From the NCBI RefSeq assembly GCF_024166365.1, contig NC_064822.1, positions 104,652,823 to 104,716,822 on the forward strand: a stretch of 64,000 bases of DNA, written 5' to 3'. Position 1 is the stretch's first letter; every line of letters begins with the position of its first letter. Position numbers and translations under genes: made by a program. Source of the stretch: Elephas maximus indicus. Lineage: Eukaryota; Chordata; Mammalia; Proboscidea; Elephantidae. Positions 55,768 through 64,000 of the stretch are shown piece by piece. The notes beneath the pieces were generated by a model that did not search any database, had not been told where the DNA came from, and saw nothing but the letters and a program-made list of their open reading frames with translations.

Positions 55768-55810
55768 CCACCCAGTGCCGTCAAGTCGATTCCAACTCAT
55801 AGTGACCACA
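55768..55810 (-). mobile_element. AfroSINE tail fragment in the L1 3' UTR
   Basis: acccagtgccgtcaagtcga to ctcatagtgacca, the reversed tail of an AfroSINE, about 43 bases, severely 5' truncated. Confidence 0.7.
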
Positions 55811-57044
55811 GTAGGCAAGAATTATCTTAGGTAAAGGGAAGGGAAGGACAACACACAATACAGGGGAATTCAGCACAACTGGACTAAACCAAAAGCTAAG
55901 AAGTTCCCTGAACACAACCAAACACTTCAAGGGACAGAGTAACAGGACCTGGGGTCTGGGGACCATGGTTTCAGGGACATCTGGGTCAGTTGGCTTAATA
56001 ACAAAATTTATTAAGAAAATATTTTGCATCCCACTTTGGTGAGTGGCTTCTAAGGTCTTAAAAGCTTTCAAGTAGCCAATGCATTAATTTGTCCCAACCC
56101 ACCTGGAGCAAAGGAGAATGAAGAAAACCAAAGACAAGGAAAATATCAGCCCAAGAGACAAAAGGGCCATATAAACCAGAGACTCCATCAACCTAAGACC
56201 AGAAGAACTACTTGGTACCCACCTACCACCAGTGACTGCCCTGACGGGGAACACAACATAGAGTCCCTGACAGAGCAGAAGAAAAGTGTGGTACAGAACT
56301 CGAATTCACATAATGGTCTGAGTGAGACTAGAGGAACCCCAGAAGACATGGCCCTGGACTCTCTGTTAGCCCAGAACTAAAACCATTCCCAAAGTCAACT
56401 CTTCAGACAAAGACTAGTCTGGACTATAAAACATAAAATAATACTTGTGAAGAGCGTGCTTCTTAATTCCAGTAGATACACGAGACCAAATGGGCAGCTT
56501 CTGTCTGGACTTGGGATGAGAAGGCAGAAAGTGATAGGAGCTGGTTGAATGGACATGGGAAACCCAGGGTAGAAACGGGGATTATGCTGTCACATTAGAG
56601 GGATTGCAACTAGGGTCACAACAATATGTGTATGAATTTTTGTATAAGAAGTTAACTTGAGCTGTAAACTTTCACTTAAAGCACATTAAAAAAAAAAAAA
56701 AAAAAGCACAGCTCCAAAATCACCAATTCGTGCATCCCACTCTGAAAACAACTTCCTATCCTTCCAGCTGGCTCCTTCATGCCTGCGCACTATGATTGTC
56801 CTTTGGCCTTGTCTGTGAGTCCAATATGGACCCTTTTACTCTACCAATCTCCCATCCTCTTGCCTAAACACTCCTCCTCATCCATCTCTGAGTCCATGGC
56901 CCATCATTCAGTGGCACTCTTGCCAGTAACCTCAACTCTGTTGTTAACTTTCCTTGTAAACATCTGGATGCATCCAATTTTCATTTCTCTACAAGCTCTT
57001 CCCAGAGCAGCCAAGGGAGGCAGAAAAAGGAGGGGCAATGGTAA

Positions 57045-57290
57045 TAGTGGCTAATACTTAATGTAGCACATATTGTGTGTCAAGCACTAAGTGCTTTATG
57101 CTTTGTAACTCATTTAACCCTCCCAACATTTTTTTTTAATGTTATAAGGTAGGTACTATTATTATCATCCCCGTTTATGAATAAAGAAAATGGGGTGAAT
57201 AGAGGTTAAATCACTCATGCAAACCCAGTGCGCATGGCTAATTAAGCTGAAGAGCCATGGTGGAACCCAGGCAGATCGTTCAGAGTTCAT
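57045..57290 (-). mobile_element. MIR SINE
   Basis: Reverse MIR: gtgtgtcaagcactaagtgc, aactcatttaaccctcccaa, ggtaggtactattattatc. Confidence 0.82.
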
Positions 57291-57484
57291 CTCTCAGTCA
57301 GCATAGTTTGCCCAGTAGGTTGAGGAAGGACTAGGCTGCCTTCCCTCCATCTATCAGTCAGGATGGGCTTGGCTCCTTCCTCCGTGGGTCTAGCACTTAT
57401 AGTGGGGACAACCCAAAAGAAGTTCAGATCATCACCACAATATCACTCAGAAGATTAAGCAATACCAAAAATAATAAACCACTA

Positions 57485-57625
57485 GCTTTTATTTTCAGCC
57501 CTTACTATGTGTGTCCTAAGCACGTTGCATGTGTTTATTCATTTAATCCTCCCAACAACCCTATGAGGTGGAAACTACAATTGTTGCCATTTTACTGAGG
57601 GACATGGAGGTTGAGTAACAAGCTA
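57485..57625 (-). mobile_element. MIR SINE
   Basis: Reverse MIR: cccttactatgtgtgtccta, catttaatcctcccaacaac, cctatgaggtggaaac. Confidence 0.82.
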
Positions 57626-59780
57626 AATGCATATAATAGAGAGTGGTGGGTCAGATCGGAAGCTTGGCAGCTGGACAAGAGTTCTGGTTCTTAAATGCGA
57701 CCCTTCCTCTATCCTCCTTCTGTCCCCAAGGCCTGAATCCTTCCATGTGGCCTTACTTCATAGCTCCCAGAGCCCTGCTGAAGAAGTGCTCTGGTCCCCT
57801 CCCCTCTCAGGCTGTGAGCAGTGAGCTGGGGGCTTGATGGAGGGAGGGGATGAGAACTCCTTCAGGAACTCCCTGGGCCCAGCACCTCAACCCCAGCTTA
57901 AAGTCCAGGTCTGTCACCAGCTCCCAAGAAAGACAGGGCCGGAGCAGTCCCCCAGGACCCCTTGAGGGTCCAAGCCTTGCCTGCCCCTCCTTGCCCAGTG
58001 CCAGCTCAGACTCCCAGTTGGCTTGCAGCGGACAGCCATAGGGCCAGGGTGGAGCCTAGTCTAGGGTCAAGGCTGCTGCGGAAAGCACTGAGGCTTCTCC
58101 AGCCCCTTCCCCACCCCAGCCCAGAAGGGACCCTACCCCTCCCTACTCCCAGGAGTTAGGGGGGACAGGCCCTGGTTTACCCGTCCCATTCCCTCCCTCC
58201 TACCCTCCCTCTTCCCATTCCCCTGGCAACCAAACCAGACCCATCACGGAGAAGGACCTGGCAGCTGCACAGGGAGAGACTAATGGCCCGGAAGGAAGGA
58301 GGGGCCTGGAGAGGAGAGGAAGGCGGTAGGGATGCAAGCCCGGCGGGCGTTGGCCCATCTCAGAGGACACACAAAGCAGGGGAGGGCGGGGTTCCTCTGC
58401 CCTGCAATGCCCAGGAGCTGGCCAGCCAGGGAGCCGCCCTCCTCCTCCCTCAGCCAGAGACCCAGCCAGGAGCCCTAAACCTGCTTCCTGAGACCCCCAG
58501 CTCTCACTCTAGGGGCCAGTTCGAGATGGACCTGTCCCTGCCGGAGAGCCCTGGAGCTCTAGCGGCAGCAGCCCCATGGTTCCTGGCAAACCCAACAAGG
58601 CCTCAGCACCCTCATTCCTGCAGACCATCTGAGCTGCCTCTGTCTACTCCTGGGCAGCGTGTGCCTGCATTCTGGAAGCCATTTGACATGCAAAGGCCAG
58701 ACATCAGCCTGCCCCAAGATCATTCTGGGGTGGGGGAGGGTAGAAAGGAATGTGCGGTTGTGTGCGTGTTCATGTGTGTTAACGGCTATGTGTGATATGC
58801 ATATGGATCTGTTTGTGGACACAGGTTGTGGTTCTGTTCCGGGGCTTTCTCTTTCCTTTTTCAGTCTCTGGACCTCTGGGGGTGGATACCTCTTTCTACA
58901 CCGCTTCTCTATCAGCCTCACCCATCTCTGGGTACCTGCAACTTGCCAATACTACAAACTGATTCCTGCCCCTCCATCAATCTCTCAGCCTTGGCAACAG
59001 CTCCCAGCCCTCAGCCCCCTCCCCTTCCTACCTCAGGAATCGCCCTGGTTCCCGTAAAGCCAGTGACTGAGCAGCAGTTGGTAGGGGGAAGGGAGAATCC
59101 TGTAAAGCTAGGCAGCGTACAGCCGCAGCACTCCACTCTGCTCAGCCTCTGGCAGGACAAAGCCCCTCCCAAGTGGAACCCAGAGCTGGGCCCAGACACC
59201 CTCAGTCCCATCTGATGTGCCTCCCTGTTGGGGCCTGGGGCAGGTCCAGGTCTGGGGGCTGTGTCTTTAAGGCTAAGACACAAGCAGGCAACCTCTGCAG
59301 GGCCAAGCGCCCAGGGAGGAGGAGGGGAGGTGGCCAGTCCATTAGCAGAGAGCTGGCGCCAGGCATCAACCCTTCAGAGGACCCTGGGGATTAGGGAAAG
59401 ACCAGCCCTTCTCCAGCCCCCTCAGCCGTCTGTCCCCCATTTCTCCCTGGGTGTGGTGAAGGAGAGGGCGGCTGACAGCAGGTGAAAACAGAGTTTGGCC
59501 TTCAGGGGACAAGACCAGGCACAAGCTCTGGGGCCTCAGCCAGGCCAATTCTCCCTCCACCTAGGCTGCCTCTTCCCTACCTGCACCAGAAGTCTGCCCT
59601 TTAACCTCGTTTTTCCTGTTCCTCAATTTTTACCAGCTCTTTCAGGAAGGGACCCCAGCTCAAGTCAGGCCCTCCCTTCCAAGCCTTGGCTGCTTGCCGG
59701 AAGGTACTGACCCTCACCCCCGGCCTGCTTGTGGTCACCATCCCAGCTTTCTTTCTCGCCTGCAACAGGGGGGAATCAAG
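57626..59780. other. PRPH upstream region, unique and GC-rich
   Basis: About 2.1 kb free of the transposons that fill the rest of the window. A 170-codon frame at 58283-58795 resembles no protein I know and is probably chance in GC-rich DNA. The absence of young insertions fits a regulatory region under constraint, but this is inference. Confidence 0.45.
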
Positions 59781-59960
59781 CAGGCCAGGCGCCAGCAGTC
59801 AGGGGAGGGCGGGTGCGGTGCTCCTGCTGCTCCGCAGGGTGGGGCGTCCCCCTCCCCACACAGCCGGGCCAGCAGTCAGGCCAGTGGGAGGAGCTGCCCG
59901 TGCCCCTCCTGAGTCTGCAGGCCTATAAAGCCTCCTGGCAGCGGTCTACAGCTTCTTCCA
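59780..59960 (+). promoter_or_regulatory. PRPH: PRPH core promoter
   Basis: TATA box (TATAAA) at 59924-59929 within gcctataaagcc. The start of transcription is expected near 59954. GC-rich stretches (ggagggcgggtgcgg at about 59803, ccccctccccac at 59848) lie upstream. The 5' UTR is about 55 bases. Confidence 0.82.
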
Positions 59961-60007
59961 GTCCCCAGCCTAGCTCTGCAAGAAGTGACTGCCCATCCTC
60001 AGCCGCC

Positions 60008-60549
60008 ATGAGCCACTCGTCTGGCCTCCGGACCGGCATCAGCTCCACCTCATACCGCCGCACCTTCGGGCCACCGCCCTCGCTATCCCCCGGGGCCTTC
60101 TCCTACTCTTCCAGCTCCCGCTTCTCCAGCAGCCGCCTGCTAGGCTCCGCGTCCCCGGCCTCCTCCGTGCGTCTGGGCAGCTTCCGCGGCCCCCGGGCCG
60201 GCGCGGGGGCCGTCCTGCGGCTGCCCTCGGAGCGCCTCGACTTCTCCATGGCCGAGGCGCTCAACCAGGAGTTCCTAGCTACGCGCAGCAACGAAAAGCA
60301 GGAGCTGCAGGAGCTCAACGACCGCTTCGCTAACTTCATTGAGAAGGTGCGCTTCTTGGAGCAGCAGAACGCGGCCCTGCGCGGGGAGCTGAGCCAGGCC
60401 CGGGGCCAGGAGCCGGCGCGCGCCGACCAGCTGTGCCAGCAGGAGCTGCGCGAACTGCGGCGGGAGCTGGAGCTCCTGGGCCGTGAGCGCGACCGGGTGC
60501 AGGTGGAGCGCGACGGGCTGGCGGAGGACCTGGCGGCGCTTAAGCAGAG
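60008..60549 (+). CDS. PRPH: PRPH exon 1 (coding part)
   Basis: Head, coil 1A and most of coil 1B, ending in the first two bases of an arginine codon (AG), donor gtcagg. Confidence 0.95.
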
Positions 60550-63114
60550 GTCAGGGTGCAGGGCCGTCCAGGCGGCCGTTCCCCGCTCCCCTCCCCCGCC
60601 CCAGCAGCCCCAGGGCGTGGCACCCCTGCCAATCCGGGTGTGTGCAGGCAGCATCCTTCCCCGCGGACTCCAAGCCCCCCTTTGCTTAGAGTCCCTGGGA
60701 AGGTGGTGGAGGGGGAGTTTCGAGCCTCTCCTGTGTATAAAGGGCACCCCGTTCTCCTTCTAGCCTGTTAGGGAGAAAATGGAGACGACCGAGTCCTGGA
60801 CAGCAGCAAGCTCTGCCTTTATCCTGGATGGCGCAGTCTGAGGCAAGAGCTGGGCGGTGCCCCCGCAGCTAAGCCTCTGCCCACTTTTCCCGCCAGGTTG
60901 GAGGAGGAGACGCGCAAGCGGGAGGATGCTGAGCACAATCTGGTGCTGTTCCGCAAGGTGAGCCCGGGCCCCCACGTCGAGCTCCGTGTCCCCACTTCTA
61001 CCCTCAGCCCAAGTATCCAGGGTGGCAGCTGTGGGCGCAGAGGGGCGACTAGACGCCTCCCGAAACAGACAGGAAGGGCCTGGCCTTTCCTCAGCTGGAA
61101 CTTTCCTTCCTTTCTCTTGAACCCCTACTGTCACTCCTTTAAGGACGTGGACGATGCCACCCTGTCCCGCCTGGAGCTGGAGCGCAAGATTGAGTCTCTA
61201 ATGGATGAGATTGAGTTCCTCAAGAAGCTACACGAGGAGGTGAGCAGGGCTGGGGTGGACCCGGGTGTCAGGAGAGACTTCCATGGGTGACGTTGGTCTC
61301 GTTGGAAGTGCGGAGACGAAGGTCTGGTGGAGGCTGGTGGGCAGAGCCGAGGAATTGCCCTGGGCATAAAAAGTGAGAATGTCTGGGCGGACGCAGTCAA
61401 GCCCCTTCTACAGGTGGTTTGACTTCCACCCCTGCGCCACCTGGTGGTGAGCAGCGGAGCTGCACCCCTGTAATCTGGTAGGTAAGCGCCAGCCGGGTGC
61501 AGGCTGCTCAGTCCTGTGCGCCCTGCACTCACTGGCGCCCCCTGCTGTTCATTAGTGTGCTTTTTTTCTGTGCGCTCACTGCGCGGTCCGTGTGGGATCT
61601 GCGCCGTGGTCTTGTCACCTGCCTGTCTCGCAGGAGCTACGAGATCTGCAGGTAAGCGTGGAGAGCCAGCAGGTACAGCAGGTGGAGGTGGAGGCAACCG
61701 TGAAGCCAGAGCTGACGGCGGCGCTGAGGGACATCCGCGCGCAGTACGAGAACATAGCGGCGAAGAACCTGCAGGAGGCGGAGGAGTGGTACAAGTCTAA
61801 GGTGCGAGAACCTGCGAGGGCCTAGGAGGGTGGAGCCCCGGGGTAAGGGCAGCACGCGTCCCGGCCCACTCAAGTCCCGGGTGTCCCCTGCTCCACAGTA
61901 CGCGGACCTCTCCGACGCCGCCAACCGGAACCACGAGGCCCTGCGACAGGCCAAGCAAGAGATGAACGAGTCCCGACGCCAGATCCAGAGCCTGACGTGC
62001 GAGGTGGACGGGCTGCGCGGCACGGTGAGTGGAAGGCAGCGCGCCCGGGCCGGGGTGCGGGCTGTGGAGGTCGTGCCCCCAGGTCCTGACCCCCTGCCTC
62101 CCAGAACGAAGCGCTGCTCAGACAGCTGCGGGAGCTGGAGGAGCAGTTCGCCCTGGAGGCTGGCGGCTACCAGGCCGGCGCCGCGCGGCTCGAGGAGGAG
62201 CTGCGGCAACTAAAGGAGGAGATGGCGCGGCACCTGCGCGAGTACCAGGAGCTCCTCAACGTCAAGATGGCCCTGGATATCGAGATCGCCACCTACCGGA
62301 AGCTGCTGGAGGGAGAGGAGAGCCGGTGGGCGGGGCTGCTGCAGGGGGCAGGGAGAGGGGGCGTGTGCAGTAGAGCGAGGAGGGTGTCGTTGTAGAGGCG
62401 CTGACCATGTGCCTCCCGTCTAGGATTTCTGTGCCCGTCCACTCATTTGCTTCCTTAAGTATAAAGACGACTGGTAAGTCACGCACGCCTGGCTTCCAAC
62501 CTGTCCCACCCCCTATTCCACTTCTGTCCTGACCAGACTCTTGGTATGGCTCCCCTCAGGGATTGGTTCTCTCTGGGAACAGCTGGGTCCTGGCCCACAT
62601 TCCAGCCCCCACTCCTCCTGCCCCGCCCCTTCCCTCACAGACTAGAGTGGGGGTGGGCCATAAAAGGAGAGAAATCCCAAGTCACCCTTCTTGCTCTCAT
62701 CCTGCTTTCTCCAGTGCCTGAAGTGGAGCCTCCCCAGGACAGCCACAGCCGGAAGATGGTTCTGATTAAGACAATTGAGACCCGGAATGGGGAGGTGAGA
62801 TGGGTTCCCCTGATCCCAGTGCCCCATCATGTCTCATATTATTTCTGAGCCCCTGCCTGCCTGCAGCTGATCTTAGGGTGTTGCGGATGGGTGGGTTTTT
62901 TTCGGGGGGAGGACATAAAGAATGTGGATGAATAGATAGACTGGAGCCTCAGGTAGTTTTCCCAGGGAAGGGACATCTTGACACAAAGGAGCTGGAAGGA
63001 GGGTTATGCGGAGTGGCTTGTGCCCCTTACACGCCTTGCCCCCAGCAGGTGGTGACGGAGTCCCAGAAGGAGCAGCGCAGCGAGCTGGACAAGGCTTCTA
63101 CCCACAGCTACTGA
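60008..63114 (+). CDS. PRPH: Peripherin (PRPH), 9 coding exons, 469 aa
   Basis: Coding exons: 60008-60549, 60897-60957, 61144-61239, 61634-61801, 61899-62024, 62105-62325, 62424-62473, 62715-62794 and 63049-63114, 1410 nt in total, all GT-AG. Peripherin is a type III intermediate filament protein of peripheral and some central neurons. It forms filaments alone or with neurofilament proteins. The serine/arginine-rich head (1 to about 96) has [20 protein letters not shown]. The rod starts with the coil 1A motif [19 protein letters not shown] (residues 103-121) and ends with [17 protein letters not shown] near residue 403. A short tail ends in STHSY. Exon lengths 61, 96, 126 and 221 are standard for type III genes. 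The start is the ATG in gccgccatga, which gives the family N-terminus MSHSSGL. The human protein is 470 aa, so the length fits. Confidence 0.97.
60897..60957 (+). CDS. PRPH: PRPH exon 2
   Basis: 61 nt. Acceptor cgccag, donor gtgagc. It encodes [20 protein letters not shown]. Confidence 0.95.
61144..61239 (+). CDS. PRPH: PRPH exon 3
   Basis: 96 nt. The acceptor is tttaag, slightly unusual with A before AG. It encodes [17 protein letters not shown] onward to KLHEE. Confidence 0.95.
61634..61801 (+). CDS. PRPH: PRPH exon 4
   Basis: 168 nt. Acceptor ctcgcag, donor gtgcga (a weaker donor). It encodes [10 protein letters not shown] onward to EEWYKSK. Confidence 0.95.
61899..62024 (+). CDS. PRPH: PRPH exon 5
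   Basis: 126 nt, [17 protein letters not shown] onward to DGLRGT. It follows a 97-nt intron. Confidence 0.95.
62105..62325 (+). CDS. PRPH: PRPH exon 6
   Basis: 221 nt. Coil 2 to the end of the rod, including the helix termination motif. The preceding intron is only 80 nt. Confidence 0.95.
62424..62473 (+). CDS. PRPH: PRPH exon 7
   Basis: 50 nt, [16 protein letters not shown], start of the tail. Confidence 0.93.
62715..62794 (+). CDS. PRPH: PRPH exon 8
   Basis: 80 nt, [20 protein letters not shown] then ETRNGE. Confidence 0.93.
63049..63114 (+). CDS. PRPH: PRPH exon 9
   Basis: 66 nt, [20 protein letters not shown] then Y and TGA. The acceptor is a tandem cagcag; the downstream AG gives the usual family sequence GEVVTES. 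Confidence 0.9.
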   Translation: MVTESQKEQRSELDKASTHSY

Positions 63115-63416
63115 GCCCCTGGAATTGGAGCTCCCTGACCCTGCTCTAGGCCAACTCGAAGCCCAAACCCTAACACCAATCCTTAATTAGTCTCCCCTCC
63201 GTCTGCATGTATCTGGGGTGTGGCTGCAGTCACCCCTTCCCTGGCCCTTGACCAAGCCCTACCCAGCCAACAGTAGCCCTGCGCTGATGAATTGATGTGA
63301 CCTGTATGCCCTCCTTTTCATGTCCTGGAAAGAAGCTGATGATTCCTCAAGTCCACCCTTGCCAATGATCCCATGATCAGCGGGATGGCCAGAGCCTGAG
63401 TTTCACTTTTGAATCA

Positions 63417-63422
63417 AATAAA
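63417..63422 (+). terminator. PRPH: PRPH poly(A) signal
   Basis: AATAAA within gaatcaaataaaactactg, about 300 bases after the stop codon. Cleavage is expected near 63440. Confidence 0.88.
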
Positions 63423-63479
63423 ACTACTGTCTAGAGAAACCTCTTCAGTGCCTTTATGTCTATGGGAATTGGGGGCGCC

Positions 63480-63790
63480 TGTGAGGAGGACTGTTTTGTT
63501 TATAGTCATGTATTTTCTGGCTCCCAAGCTCTTAGCTTCTGTGACTCCTATATACCCTTCTGGCTTTTTCCTTAGCTCTCTGTCCAATCCCTGTCAACTC
63601 GTGTTCCCACCTGCAGCCCTGAATGTCCACATGCCTGCTGGGTGTCCCATAGATCCCTCAAACTCAGCATGTCCAAAGCAGAAGTCCTTACCTTTATCCC
63701 CCTTTCCACCATCTGCAATCACATTCCTCTAGATCCCCCACCCCAGAGAAGGGCACCACCACGGCCCTTGTTGTCCCAATTAGAACTCAC
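63480..63790 (+). mobile_element. L2 LINE remnant
   Basis: L2-type phrases: ccttctggctttttccttag, gaatgtccacatgcctgctg, tcaaactcagcatgtccaaa. Confidence 0.6.
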
Positions 63791-63796
63791 TTTGTT

Positions 63797-63935
63797 TTTG
63801 TTAGCTGCCATCAAGTCATTTCTGATTCATGACAAATCCATGTGTGTCATAGTTGAACTATGCTCCATAGGGTTTTCAAAAGCTGATTTTTTGGAAGTAG
63901 ATTGCCAGACCTTTCTTCTAAGGCACCTCTGGGTC
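63797..63935 (-). mobile_element. Diverged AfroSINE-related SINE
   Basis: The reversed tail tgttagctgccatcaagtca is clear, and ctccatagggttttcaa follows. The rest is strongly diverged, so it is an old member. Confidence 0.65.
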
Positions 63936-64000
63936 ACACCAACTTACCCCTCTTTTCTTCTCCTACCTCCCAATTCTGTTAATTCTATTTCTTAACTCTC

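Larger units (their letters stand above)
48863..56706 (+). mobile_element. Near full-length L1 with three later insertions
   Basis: Order: short 5' region, ORF1 remnant (49069-49995), ORF2 remnant (about 50540-55558), 3' UTR and a poly(A) run at 56690-56705. A probable 11-bp duplication cacagctccaa lies at 48852-48862 and 56707-56717. Inside are a reverse L1 3' end (52993-53866), a solo LTR (54585-55087) and an AfroSINE fragment (55768-55810). Without these the element is about 6.4 kb, close to a complete mammalian L1. Many stops and frameshifts show it is inactive. Confidence 0.85.

Noticed and set aside
58283-58795. 170-codon open frame upstream of PRPH
   Set aside because: No family resemblance and GC-rich composition. 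It has no visible splice or promoter context and is low in typical protein signal.
59729-60007. In-frame upstream extension of the PRPH frame
   Set aside because: It begins upstream of the TATA box at 59924. No ATG lies in frame between the expected start of transcription and 60008, and the family N-terminus begins at 60008.

Overview
This window is nuclear DNA from a placental mammal, almost certainly an afrotherian and most likely an elephant or another paenungulate. Three things support this. The genes have mammalian exon-intron structure. AfroSINEs (tRNA-derived head, RTE-type tail) occur about twenty times. BovB-class RTE retrotransposons, L1 elements with an unusual 3' UTR, MaLR-type LTRs and old L2/MIR/MER5 copies fill most of the rest. 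No prokaryotic, CRISPR, IS or phage-like system is present.

Two protein-coding genes are well supported, both on the + strand. TUBA1C (alpha-tubulin 1C) has four coding exons between 25628 and 33741 and encodes 449 aa. It has a CpG-island TATA promoter and a poly(A) signal at 33827. PRPH (peripherin, a type III intermediate filament protein) has nine coding exons between 60008 and 63114 and encodes 469 aa. It has a TATA box at 59924 and a poly(A) signal at 63417. The order TUBA1C then PRPH in one orientation matches the mammalian tubulin cluster (human 12q13). Both proteins are cytoskeletal: TUBA1C forms microtubules and PRPH forms neuronal intermediate filaments.

Layout. 1-6400: a run of minus-strand RTE copies with a nested L1 and a nested AfroSINE. 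6528-8594: a complete but non-coding MaLR-like LTR element with a 5-bp target duplication. 8600-14000: unclassified DNA, then an LTR-like sequence split by an almost full-length + strand RTE. 14000-24900: old L2, MIR, MER5 and L1M remnants with AfroSINEs. 24900-33850: TUBA1C, with five same-strand AfroSINEs in intron 1. 33900-48850: intergenic DNA with RTE, L1, AfroSINE, a solo LTR and a local direct repeat. 48863-56706: a near full-length L1 carrying three later insertions. 57000-60000: PRPH upstream region. 60008-63430: PRPH. The end holds an L2 remnant and a diverged SINE.

Nothing here amounts to a new biological system. The most useful observations are the readable insertion order of nested repeats, the decay pattern of the RTE ORF, and splice features of PRPH that predict which known isoforms this species could make. 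Repeat family names were assigned by eye from remembered consensus features and need RepeatMasker for exact subfamilies.
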